From NCBI GenBank assembly GCA_963575745.1, contig CAUYUJ010021159.1, forward strand, positions 420,427 to 484,426: a stretch of DNA of 64,000 nt. The letters run 5' to 3'. A program made the translations under genes and the position numbers. This document shows, one piece after another, positions 22,820-31,770 of the stretch; the stretch's first letter is position 1, and every line of letters starts with the position of its first letter. Source of the DNA: Prorocentrum cordatum. Taxonomy: Eukaryota > Sar > Dinophyceae > Prorocentrales > Prorocentraceae. The notes under the pieces are model-generated. The model worked only from the letters and a program-made list of their open reading frames with translations, ran no database searches and was not told where the DNA came from.

Positions 22820-22944
22820 TGGCATCGCTCGGACGTGCGCATTGATCCTCTGGCGAGGACCATCGAGGAGCATCCTGGATCATTTGGCGAACAAGCCACG
22901 CACGAGACCGAAAAAGGCACAGGGAATGGACGTCCGAGCGATGC
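22820..22944. mobile_element. IR-C inverted-repeat element, copy 1
   Basis: The ends GCATCGCTCGGACGT and ACGTCCGAGCGATGC are exact reverse complements. The interior has GAGGAGCATCCTGGATCATT and CACGCACGAGACCG. CCCCCCTTTGCTC stands on both sides (22803-22818 and 22944-22956) and may be a target-site duplication. Confidence 0.8.
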
Positions 22945-23000
22945 CCCCCTTTGCTCAGAGGAGGACAAGGTGCGCATGCCGCTACCCTTCCCCGTTTTCC

Positions 23001-23217
23001 CATTTTTGTAGGGAGCCGAAAAGTGTCATAAACATAAAAACTCGGAGGTCCGCGCGGATTTCTCGGATCGGCGCTGGACCCCCCTCCCTGGCGCGCGGAG
23101 CACGCCAGTGGCGGCGCCGGAGGCGCCGCCGGGGGGCCCCAGCGCCGATCCGAGAAATCCGCGCGGACCTCCGAGTTTTTATGTTTATGTCACTTTTCGT
23201 TCCCCTATTTTGGGTCT
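23001..23217. mobile_element. IR-D inverted-repeat element, copy 1 (near-perfect hairpin)
   Basis: Arms of about 60 bp (from about 23018 and up to 23199) differ at one or two positions. They include ATAAACATAAAAACTCGG and GGTCCGCGCGGATTTCTCGG. A GC-rich loop with GGCGGCGCCGGAGGCGCCGCC lies between. Weaker pairing extends outward to about 23001 and 23217. This is the best-preserved member of a family of nine. Confidence 0.85.
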
Positions 23218-23375
23218 CCTGGGAGCTCCTCGTTGCCACCGCTGGATTTGCCTCGAAGTTCTGGTCGGAGCGCACCCCGGGAGAGGTCCAGGGAGGAGTG
23301 GCGGCATCGGTACCTTTTGGCTTCCCGCTTGCGGGGGGCAGGGGCCGAGCATTCTCTTCGGGTGGAGGGCAGAGG
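23218..23375. repeat. Dispersed repeat shared with 60012-60130
   Basis: The shared landmarks are TCCTGGGAG, GTTGCCACCGCTGGATT (or GTCGCCACCGCTGGATT) and GCGCACCCCGGG, in the same order at both sites. Confidence 0.55.
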
Positions 23376-23737
23376 GTGAGATCTGACATGTCGTTTCGAT
23401 TGGTTTTTGAGGCTCGGGTGTGCAAAAGGTGAAAATCACAAGACGGATTCATGTTCGAGGTGCAAAAGCCCATATGGATTTCACCCTGAGCCCTCCACCC
23501 TGAGAAAATGCTCAGGGGGGGGCGGGGGCGGGGGCGGGGATCCAGGGTCGTCCATTGCGATCCGATTTCGATCCGGTCGACTCCGATTCGGAGGGCGCGT
23601 ACTGGGGGGGCGAGGAAGGGGGGGGGGCAGCAAGAAGGCGGTGGGCCGCCGCCGCCCCGCGGAGAGGTGCCCCCTCCGCCCCCGCCCTTCCCCCCCCCTT
23701 TGCGGGGAGCGGGAGGGGGGGGTGCGCGTACGGGGAT

Positions 23738-23885
23738 CCAGTCGGCGATTCAAAGATAGGGTCCTGAGGGATGGGGGCCTAAGGATAGGAAAGGATCCAA
23801 GCGTGGATCTACGTTGTTGTTTGGGGCACCCCGTCCTTGGCACCCCATCCCTGAGGACCCCATCTTTGAACCACCGATCCAGGGT
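23738..23885. mobile_element. IR-J foldback
   Basis: The left arm with ATTCAAAGATAGGGTCCTGA pairs with a right arm containing AGGACCCCATCTTTGAACC, about 45 bp each, with few mismatches. The sequence on either side (23540-23610 and 23890-23975) is itself a diverged direct repeat ending in GAAGGGCGCGTA or GGAGGGCGCGTA. Confidence 0.6.
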
Positions 23886-24103
23886 CCAGTTCGAGCCGAG
23901 CGATCCGACTTGATGTCGATTCTGGCCGGCACGATGTCCACTTCGATTCCGAGTCGAAGGGCGCGTAGGGGGGGGGTGATGAATGGGGGAGCGGCGAGGG
24001 CTGCATAAAAGGGGGCTTTCAGGGCCACTGGAGGAGCCCTTTCGGGCCCAGAAGGGGGCCTTGAGGGCCCGAAAAGGGCACCTGTCACCCCCCTCCTTTG
24101 ACC

Positions 24104-24208
24104 TGGCATCGTCGGCGAGGACCACCGATGAGCATCCTTGATCATTTGCGAAAAAAACCACGCACGAAACCGAAAAAAACACAGGGAATGGACGTCCGAG
24201 CGATGGCC
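24104..24208. mobile_element. IR-C element, copy 2 (left end shortened)
   Basis: It lacks the CTCGGACGT part of the left terminus but keeps GAGCATCCTTGATCATTTG, CCACGCACGAAACCG and the complete right end ACGTCCGAGCGATGGCC. Confidence 0.7.
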
Positions 24209-24353
24209 AGTTGATCGCCCCCATTCATTGACGCCCAACCGATCTTCCGACGATCCGACGTGGCCCGACGGCTGCATGGCCCTGGTGAGCAATCGGGACG
24301 CAGCAGACCCGATTCGATGTCAGTTCCGTGCCGATGCGGCCCGATCCGATACT

Positions 24354-24480
24354 TGGCATCGCTCGGACGTGTGCATTTTTCCTCCGGCGAGGGCCATCGA
24401 GGAGCATCCTTGATCATTTCGCGAAAGAACCACGCACGACACCGAAGAAAGCACAGGAAATGGACGTCCGAGCGATGGCC
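24354..24480. mobile_element. IR-C element, copy 3
   Basis: Both ends are intact: GGCATCGCTCGGACGT and ACGTCCGAGCGATGGCC. The interior matches copies 1 and 2. Confidence 0.8.
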
Positions 24481-24534
24481 AGGATATGCACAGTTGTGTT
24501 CAGTACGGTTTGCCGGCTGGATGCTGGCAGATCT

Positions 24535-24735
24535 TGGGAGCAGCTTTGCGCGTAAGAAGCTGCACATTGTTCATATCGTCTAAGTCTTCGAGAGTGCTTC
24601 GATTTTGTGGGGGCCAGGATCCTCTCATTTCTAATTCTTCTATCCTGGGCCTCTTCCTGGCCACTAGGGGGCCATGAACAACCAGAAACGAGCATACTTA
24701 GAAATGAGCACGACTAGAAATGAACGACGTGTAGG
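24535..24735. mobile_element. IR-E dispersed element, copy 1
   Basis: It shares TCTATCCTGGGC, CTGGCCACTAGGGGGCCA and GAAATGAACGACGTGTA with 53020-53200. A central short inverted pair surrounds the GGCCACTAGGGGGCC core. Confidence 0.65.
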
Positions 24736-25494
24736 TTTCCTTTGACTTGGGCAGGTCTCATTGCATTTCATTCCCCCCCCTTCGCTCCCCCTTCGCATTC
24801 TTTTCTTTGCAGGCAGCGCTGGGCCGAACCGGCGTGCGAGTGAGTCCAGATATCCTTTGGGGCCTGACGATGGCCCCCTGCCCCCCTCCGAGCAAGTAAG
24901 CTTGCCATACTCAATAGAAAAACTGTCTCTAAGTCGGGTCGGCCCTCGATACTCCTCCACTCCCCGCTCCCGAAGGAGTGGTGGACTCTGAGATCACACA
25001 ATGTGCAAGCATTGCAACTTCGTGCACAGTCACGGCCGTAGCCCTCGACCCCACCTTTCTGCCAGCCTGCTCGGTCCGTCGTGTGAACGACAACTGCTCC
25101 GCATGGGTCTCAGGGGAGGTGACCCCCCTTCCCCCCACACTCCCAGATATACGACGATAGGTTGTCTTCCATGCGCGGTCCCTGAGGTCCCGACCCCTTC
25201 CCCGGAGGGCATCTTTTCGTTCCAGATCCATTATTGATAGTCCCGGGGCCGACAACGGGCCCCAGAAGCAGGACTCGTGGAAGCGCGCCCAGATTGAACA
25301 AAACCCGTCGTCGGAGATCTGGGCTCGTTCCTCTCGTCTTCCTCCTCTCTCCCCCGAATGGCAGGAGGTCTTTAGTACTGCCGCCCCCCCTCCCCAAAGT
25401 TCCCTCCTCCTCCTCCTCCTCCTCCTCCTCCTCCTCCTCCTCCTCCTCCCCCTCCTTCTCCCACCATCCGCGGAGGGGACCCCCTTGCTCTTAG
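24736..25494. other. No gene seen; CCT microsatellite at 25397-25455
   Basis: Mixed sequence without a convincing frame. The CCT tract and the following pyrimidines end in TTAG at 25494 and look like the acceptor region of the next exon. Confidence 0.5.
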
Positions 25495-25831
25495 CGGAGG
25501 CGAGCGGGAGTCGGCAACACGGTACCCTGACCTCCTCTCGTCGTTGTCCGTCAGATTCGGGCGTCGGAGAAACACGCCGGCAGGTTATTCAATGTTCCTG
25601 GCCTCGAGGGGCCATTTCACGGCTGCTGCACCGCAAAAGACGATTCGGGATGACGAACCCAGCCCTTGGGAGGAGGTCGGGATCCTCTGTTACCCGCGAT
25701 ATTGGAGGACTTCGAGACCCGACGTTGCGAAAAACATCGGCACTGCAAAACATCGCAGAGACATGCAACATTGCAGCACCGCCCTACATCTTATCTTTCT
25801 GCTGCACGTTTCGAGCTCGATCGATCTGTGA
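25495..25831 (+). CDS. Exon-like, probably terminal, unknown protein
   Basis: Begins right after a pyrimidine tract ending GCTCTTAG and stays open for 112 codons to TGA at 25829-25831. The translation has a normal protein composition, for example RFGRRRNTPAGYSMFLASRG, PSPWEEVGILCYPRYW and a hydrophobic ALHLIFLLHVSSS end. A second frame (25485-25883) is also open but less balanced. I do not recognise the family. Confidence 0.5.
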
Positions 25832-25979
25832 TGGCCCTGGTGCTCGAAATTGGGGGAGAACGCCCGTTGTGCAAAAACTGTGACGCGAGGATATCAAGGG
25901 AGGTCACGGAGAGGACGAGGGCACGACCGCCCGCCGAAAGAGCTCGCCAGAGCCCTTACCCGAGGGGGGAGGGGGGCGA

Positions 25980-26650
25980 GGATGAGTTGAGGAGGAGGAG
26001 GAGGAGCAGGAGGAGGAGGACGAGGAGACGAAGCATCGAGGAGGAGGAGGAGGAGGAGGAGGAGGAGGAGGAGGAGGAGGGGAGGAGGAGAAGGAGGAGG
26101 AGGAGGAGGAGGAGGAGGAGGAGTCGAGGAGGAGGAGGAGGAGGAGGCGGAGGCGGAGGCGGAGGAGGAGGAGGAGAGGAGGAGGAGGAGGAGGAGGAGG
26201 AGGAGGAGGGAGGAGGAGCCGAGCTCGGCGAGGAGTCGAGCAGGGGGAGGTGCCGAGCAGGAAGACGAGTGCACGTCGGCCCGCCGAGGGAGCCCGCCAG
26301 GGCCTCCTCCCGAGAGGGGGGGGGGGCTCGGGGGGCCCGGCGGGCAGCGAGCTTGGGGAGGAGGAGGCGCGGGCCGCGGTGGCGGAGCTCGCGCGGCCGC
26401 GCGGTGGAGGAGCGCCGCCCCGCCCTTCTACCCGAGGAGGGAGGAGGAGGGGGAGGAGGAGGAGGAGGGAGGAGGAGGGGAGGAGGAGGAGGAGGAGAGG
26501 AGGAGGAGGAGGAGGAGGAGGAGGAGGAGGAGGGGATGATAAGAGGAGGAGGAGGAGGAGGAGGAGGAGGAGGAGGGAGGAGGACGAGGAGGAGGAGGAG
26601 GAGGAGGAGGACGAAGAGGGGGAGGGGGAGGGGTGAGGGAGGATGGTGGA
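25980..26650. repeat. GGA microsatellites with duplicated GC-rich blocks
   Basis: GGA arrays (25985-26215 and 26430-26650) surround 26270-26440. That interval holds one block matching 25918-25970 (GCCCGCCGA...GCTCGCCAG type) and one matching 22438-22515. Confidence 0.85.
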
Positions 26651-26952
26651 GAAGGAGGAGGAGGAGGAGCCCAGATTTCCGACGAGATGTGTTTTCAGTC
26701 CAAGCTTATCTTTCTCCATATTTCGATTTCGGCCACAGCGGGTTTCTGTTTCGATCTGGGCGGTGTTCAATCGGCCCCGTTCGTGGGCACGGGGACATCA
26801 CAAGCGGATCCAGGACAAGAAACTACCCCTGGGGAAGGGCTCGGGACGTCTGTGGCCGTGCATTGAAAAAAGGCATCGTCGGATGTCTGGCGACCTCTCA
26901 TCCTCCGGCTCCTCTTCCCTCCTCCTCTCTCCTCTCTTCTCCCTCCTCTCGA

Positions 26953-27060
26953 CTACACGCAAGAGTGTCCCTCGGAAAGATTGACTTTTGGTGTGCGGTT
27001 TGAGGGGCGCCCGTGGGGGCCCAACGCAACCGCGCAAGCCAGCACAGCCGCGCCACATCA
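26953..27060 (-). mobile_element. IR-A element, truncated reverse copy
   Basis: TACACGCAAGAGTGTCCCTC followed by GACTTTTGGTGTGCGG corresponds to the reverse complement of the right end of the copy at 49461. The other arm is missing. Confidence 0.55.
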
Positions 27061-27210
27061 ACGATCGGCGGGACGAGCCTCGAGAGATCCTTCGCGCCAG
27101 CGGGCAGCCGCGAAATTCCGCTCATTGGATTCGAACGCCTCAAATGGCACCTCGAATGCGCTGCGAAAGCAGACGCTGCCAGGGGCCACCACGATGAGGT
27201 CTGGCACTGA
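27061..27210 (+). CDS. Exon-like island, unknown
   Basis: The frame reads IPLIGFERLKWHLECAAKAD before a TGA at 27208-27210, a composition typical of real protein. The 5' edge is not defined and two other frames are open. Confidence 0.3.
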   Translation, partial: TIGGTSLERSFAPAGSREIPLIGFERLKWHLECAAKADAARGHHDEVWH

Positions 27211-28104
27211 CGGGCCGCGTCGCGATGACGTCTGGCAAGGTCCGGCGTCGTGGCCCAAACCTTCCCCATCCGCGGGCCTGTAACATGTTGGAATATGTTG
27301 TATACCAGTTATGCGATAAGACCCACATTGGTTCGGAAAGGTCTTCAACCACGTTCTAAGATACGTATACCTGTTCCAATCAAACCAGAAGATTTGAGAT
27401 TTTGGCTGGGATTCGAGACCAGTCCTGGGGCGGAAAACGCGCCCTCTGGTCGACTGGCCATCTCCAGGAAACAAATGCGCACTTTTAGGGTGCGCCGCGT
27501 ATGCGTTGCGGTCGATTGCATGTTCTGCATGTGCTCCAATTATCTGGCTCTGTGCCCCAGTTTGCCCGATCGACACGCCCTCTGGACTTTTCCTTGCGGG
27601 CCGCTGAACAAAAAAGTATGCGTTGCGGTCGATTGCATGGGAGGGGCCCCAAACTTGGAGCGCTCAGATGCAAGCGCAACCGCGCGCGACGGGTAACGAC
27701 GCGAGGTCCAGTTCATGCCAGAGCATGACCCGACCCAGCACCAGAGTCTGCGACGGGTCATTCCTACTCCTAGTCGATCCCCCTCTCATCGTGGCTCTCC
27801 TGTTCTTCTCTCCACCTCCCACCCCTCCGAGACGGGGGCAGGGCGACCTGCCCGACCCTGATTCGGACGGCGATCCCCCTCTCACCGTGGCCGTCCTGTT
27901 CGTCTCTCCACCTCCCCCTACCCCGAGAATGGGGCAGGGGCGACCTGCCCGACCCTGCTTCGGGCGGCGAGCTTCCTTCCCAGGGGGGGTCCTGTCGCGG
28001 GCCCACGGTGCGATGGGCTCCAGGCCGCGCCGCGGAGGCAGGGAGGGTCCTCGCCGAAGGGCCCCCCGCCCTGGGGGGACTCGGCCTGACCGTCGGACCT
28101 CTCC
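27211..28104. other. No gene called; 105-bp direct duplication at 27770-27970
   Basis: Two direct copies of a segment with CGATCCCCCTCTCA, TCTCTCCACCTCCC and GCGACCTGCCCGACCCTG lie end to end. GTATGCGTTGCGGTCGATTG occurs twice at about 27498 and 27617. Nothing else is supported. Confidence 0.5.
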
Positions 28105-28240
28105 TCGTCTTCCTCCTCCTCCTCGTCCTCCTCCTCGTCCTCCTCCTCCTCCTCCTCCTCCTCCTCCTCCTCCTCCTCCTCTTCCTCCTCTCTCTCTCTC
28201 TCTCTTTCGCTCTCTCTCTCTCTCTCTCCCTCTCTCTCCC
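28105..28240. repeat. CCT then CT microsatellite
   Basis: CCT repeats (28105-28190) pass into CT repeats (28190-28240), upstream of the pyrimidine acceptor at 28293. Confidence 0.9.
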
Positions 28241-28294
28241 TCAGTGGCGTGCGATCCTCCCACTCCTCCCCCTTCTCCCCCATCCCTCCCCCAG

Positions 28295-28442
28295 CACGAG
28301 TCGGGCACACGAGGGTGGAGGATCCCACACCCCCTCGCGCCGGGACCACGATCACGGCGGAACGCGTCTTCTGGCAATTCGGGCTTCTGTGGGCCCTCGC
28401 TGGGCCCCGGGGCCCTCAGAGCAGAGATTGCCATGTCATTCG
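28295..28442 (+). CDS. Exon of unknown gene with clean splice signals
   Basis: The acceptor is CCCTCCCCCAG at 28284-28294 and the donor is ATTCG followed by GTGAGC at 28443. The frame between reads TTITAERVFWQFGLLWALAG and related sequence with high third-position GC. A TGA immediately after the donor would end the frame if it were unspliced. The product is unknown. Confidence 0.55.
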
Positions 28443-28500
28443 GTGAGCCCGTAGCGTCCGTTACGGGGCACGTCTTCCCCCTCCCCCCTCTCCCCCTTAG

Positions 28501-28807
28501 CGGTGCCGAGCCTACGCGGGGGGGCGGGGGTTCCCCCTCAGGCATGCCGCGGTGCTCCCAGCCATGCGCGGGTGCTTTAAAAGCATGCTGTGGCGCACGC
28601 AGGCCCGACGCCCCCCCCCCCCCCCCCCCCCCCCCCACCCCCCTAGCGGACGTCAAGGGGGGGGGGATCGGAGAGACAATCTCGAACGGCTCAGGATGAG
28701 ACGTTGGCCCCTGGGGAACGCGTCGAGACCTCCAGGGGCCCACGCTGTGAGTTCGGGGGGCTCGGGCCCGAGAGGGGCCAGAGACCCGAGGAAGACAGTG
28801 CGGCATG
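28501..28807 (+). CDS. Next exon after a 58-bp intron, frame uncertain
   Basis: The intron 28443-28500 is GT-AG with a near-pure pyrimidine tract before TTAG. In the frame starting at 28501 the exon reads RCRAYAGGRGFPLRHAAVLP, then poly-Pro from a C run (28612-28636), then DNLERLRMRRWPLGNASRPP. The preceding exon would by phase lead into the neighbouring frame, so either the donor differs or the C run has an indel. The open frame continues into an IR-D element at 28808. Confidence 0.4.
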
Positions 28808-28938
28808 CGTATAGAGTTGCGCGGATGTCTCGAGTCGGCGCTGAGACCCCCCCCCGGGCGGCGCCGCTCCTGCCGCGCGCCGTGCGCCAGGGGAGCGGTG
28901 CCCACCGCAGTTCCGAGACATCCGCTCGGGACTTCTGA
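28808..28938. mobile_element. IR-D element, copy 2
   Basis: GCGCGGATGTCTCGAGTCGG pairs with a right arm ending GAGACATCCGCTCGGGACT. The loop has GCGGCGCCGC and CGTGCGCCAGGGGAGCG. Confidence 0.65.
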
Positions 28939-28954
28939 AGAACAGTACATGGTT

Positions 28955-29136
28955 ACTCCAGATTTCGTAATGAAAGGGAGGGGGTCTGGACCCTCCAAGA
29001 CAAGCCATTTCAGACCCCCCCCGTGGGAGAACCCTCCAAAACATCGTCCCCAGACCCCCCCAGGCCCTCCAAGATAGCCTGGAAGAGACCCCCCCCCGAA
29101 ATGAGACCCCCTCCCTTTTATTACGAAATCTGGAGT
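28955..29136. mobile_element. IR-F inverted-repeat element (33-bp termini, one mismatch)
   Basis: The 33-bp ends start ACTCCAGATTTCGTAAT and finish ATTACGAAATCTGGAGT. They differ at one base. The interior repeats AGACCCCCCC and CCCTCCAA motifs. No ORF is present. Confidence 0.8.
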
Positions 29137-29380
29137 ATGCAGTTTGCCGCTCCTCTGGGCACGCTGACGAGGCCTCCGTCCTCGATGCCTTGTCTTGCGT
29201 CCGTCGTCGCTCGTCTGCTGTTCGCCGCCGTCGTCGCACGTCGGGCGCCCAAGAGGGTCGCCAGGATCGAGGGCCCTGGTCCGAGGAGGTCGGATGCGGC
29301 CAGAGAGCTTCCCCTCTGGACTTGCTGCCTTCGGCCAACGTTCGCCGTCGCCCCTTGGGGGTAGCGTGAAATCGGGCCTG

Positions 29381-29584
29381 TCCCCTTACAGGGGGATTTT
29401 CGACGAAAAGTTAAAAATACAAAAAAAATAGTCAAACAAATAATTCAATAAAAATATACCAAAAATAATCAAAAAATAATTCAACAATAGTCTGGGGACT
29501 ATTTTGTTTAGTATGTTTGTCCCTTTTGGGGGGCATTTGTGGGGTATTTTTTGTTTTTCGTCGAAAATCCCCTCTGTAGGGGGA
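29381..29584. mobile_element. IR-G inverted-repeat element, AT-rich core
   Basis: The ends carry GGGGATTTTCGACGAAAA and TTTTCGTCGAAAATCCCC as part of arms of about 40 bp. The core is unusually AT-rich, with repeated AATAATTCAA motifs. It stands out in this GC-rich region. Confidence 0.75.
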
Positions 29585-29714
29585 CACGCCCGACATAAGG
29601 GTAGCGCCCAGGCCCCCCCCCCCCTGGAGGGTCGGGGAGCCGAGGGTCGAGGGCCCCGGGGCCCTTCGGGGATGGCTGCGAGGGTTCGCTGCGTGAGGCT
29701 GTTCGGGGCCAGGA

Positions 29715-30452
29715 GTGGAAGCGCGCGCGCGCGCGCTTCGAGAGCCTCTGCCCGCGGTGGACCGTTCGCCGCCGCCGTCGTCGCTCCCAAGGAGGGTCGC
29801 CGAACCCCCCCCCCTCCCGATGGGTTTAGGACGCGTGTGCGAAGTTCAGGCTCGAGGAACCACCGAGGCTGTTGGAAGTCCCGCTCGCCGTCCTTGCGCC
29901 TCCAGGGGGGCCCTCTCGGGACCGCGGCTGGATCCCCTCCTGGGCAGACAGCAACCCTCAAAAGGTCCAGGGGGAGGGGGATCGGGGGTGGAGGTATTCC
30001 ACAGTTGTGCATACAGCGCTTGTGTTGTGCTCACGGCCAGGACCTCTTGCTCAGCGTGTCGCGCCGCCGTGTTGTGGCCTACCACGCCTCGGCGCGACAC
30101 GTCAACCACGACCCGGTCCCCACCCAACCACGACCTGGTCCCCACCCGACCCAGAAACGGCGCCTTTCAGGGCCCCAAAGGGGGCCTCCGGGGCCCGAAA
30201 AGTGCACCTCCCTTCCCCGCCCCCATGTATCGCCCCCCATTGCTTCGCGGGCCACGGCAGACGTGGGCAACAGAACTGTCGAAGCATGCTATGCAAGTCT
30301 GCCGCAATTCTGTTTGGGACTCTTCACATTTGGGCACGTTTCCCGCGGAAGCCTGGAAAGCAGCGGTGCGCAAGCATATTGTCCAGCGCACGCTCGTGTC
30401 ATTCGTGTCATTGCTCATGTGCCTACGGGCACGCGGCTTCATTTATTCTTAA
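29715..30452 (+). CDS. Possible ORF of 245 residues, unknown
   Basis: This frame is open from 29715 to TAA at 30450-30452. The last 70 codons look most protein-like (ATELSKHAMQVCRNSVWDSS, AEAWKAAVRKHIVQRTLVSF). A second frame is also open across the whole interval and continues to 30637, so only one can be right, and the upstream half may be chance. Confidence 0.3.
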   Translation: MEARARALREPLPAVDRSPPPSSLPRRVAEPPPLPMGLGRVCEVQARGTTEAVGSPARRPCASRGALSGPRLDPLLGRQQPSKGPGGGGSGVEVFHSCAYSACVVLTARTSCSACRAAVLWPTTPRRDTSTTTRSPPNHDLVPTRPRNGAFQGPKGGLRGPKSAPPFPAPMYRPPLLRGPRQTWATELSKHAMQVCRNSVWDSSHLGTFPAEAWKAAVRKHIVQRTLVSFVSLLMCLRARGFIYS

Positions 30453-30464
30453 ATTCGCGCCCAG

Positions 30465-30625
30465 ACGTTTCTGCCCGCATCGCCCCCAGAGGCCCAGGCC
30501 TCGTGGCGTCCTGGGCAGACCACGGCTGCCAGCCTACCCGCAGCTGGGGCCTCCGAGCGGTGCCCGCTCTCTCGGACGCGCGAAGCATCTGCGACGGCCC
30601 GTGGCGCGAAGCAGTCCGCGGCAGG
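30465..30625 (+). CDS. Exon-like island with acceptor and donor
   Basis: The acceptor follows an AT/pyrimidine tract ending GCGCCCAG at 30464. The donor is GGCAG followed by GGTAGC (GT at 30626-30627). The translation includes GPGLVASWADHGCQPTRSWG and ALSDARSICDGPWREAVRG with GC-ending codons. It is not in the frame of the 245-residue ORF. Confidence 0.42.
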
Positions 30626-30680
30626 GTAGCTCCCTGAGGGGGGGCTTCAGAGGTCCAGGCAGCCTCGAGGGGTGCCCAAG

Positions 30681-30844
30681 GATCGACTGCACGGAAGAGT
30701 GACCCTTCGCTGGAGTGACCTTTGGTGTGGGCCCAGCGGTGTCCCCCGATCGCCGAGCGCGATGCGACAGCAGCGCCTTGCGCGCTCGGGTTTGGTCGAA
30801 AGGCGCGCATCAAAGGGCACTCTTGCCCAGGGTCACTCTTACCC
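30681..30844. mobile_element. IR-A element, copy 2
   Basis: The left arm has GAGTGACCCTTCGCTGGAGT and TGACCTTTGGTGTGG. The right arm has AAAGGGCACTCTTGCCCAGG and GTCACTCTT. The centre CCCCCGATCGCCGAGCGCGA is shared with copy 1. Confidence 0.75.
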
Positions 30845-30889
30845 CGAAAGGAGTGACAGAGCTGCCCAGAATGCTCCTCATGCTCGATC

Positions 30890-30972
30890 CTCGTCGTAGG
30901 CGTAGTCGTCGTCGTCGTCCGTTGTCCGTCGTCTTCTGTCGCCCTTCGTCGTTGTTCTTGGTCGTCGTCCGC

Positions 30973-31007
<35 letters not shown>

Positions 31008-31048
31008 CCGCCGTCGTCGTTGTCGTCGTCGTTGTCCGTTGCTCGCCG

Positions 31049-31112
<64 letters not shown>

Positions 31113-31770
31113 TCGTCGGTCGTCCGTCGCCGTTGCTCGTCCGTCGCCGTTGATCGTCCGTCGTTGGTCCTCCGTCGTACCTCGCTGGTCCTCCGTCGTG
31201 GGTCGCCGCGGGTCGCCGAGATCTTCGTCGTTCTCGGGGCGCGTCTTCGCCCGTGCTCGTCCTGCCCGTCGTCCGCTGGGCCGCGCGCGCCGCGCCCGTG
31301 CAGAAGGGGAAGCCTGGCTGCTGGACTCGGGCGAGGAGACGGCGGCCGGGCTGCTCGCCAGGCCGCGGTCGGGGCGGCGACGGAGGAGGGGGGAGAGGCC
31401 GCGGGAGGGCGGCGACGGAGGAGGGGGAGGAGGAGGACGAGGAGGAGGAGGAGGACGAGGAGGAGGAGGAGGAGGAGGAGGAGGAGGAGGACGAGGAGGA
31501 GGAGGAGGAGGAGGAGGAGGAGGAGAGGAGGAGGAGGAGGAGGAGGAGGGGGGGGGGCGAGGGGGGGAAACGGGGGCAGGCCCCCCCCCCCCCCCGCGGT
31601 TTCTCTCCTTCCCCCACGAGAGGAGTGGAGGCTGCGGGGGGAAGGGGCGAGGAGGGGAGGACGGGGGGGAGGGGAACGAGGAGGGCGCCGAGGAGGAGGA
31701 GGAGGAGGAGGAGGAGGAGGAGGAGGAGGAGGAGGAGGAGGAGGAGGAGGAGGAGGAGGAAGGAAGGAGG
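30890..31770. repeat. CGT and GGA microsatellites
   Basis: CGTCGT repeats (30895-31110) grade into CGTCCGTCG sequence to 31230. GGA arrays lie at 31420-31550 and 31690-31765. Frames through 31230-31400 are open on both strands without a clear choice. Confidence 0.85.

Noticed and set aside
22278-23432. 384-codon frame on the plus strand
   Set aside because: Poly-Glu from GGA repeats joined to IR-C and IR-D hairpin sequence. The ends are in mobile elements.
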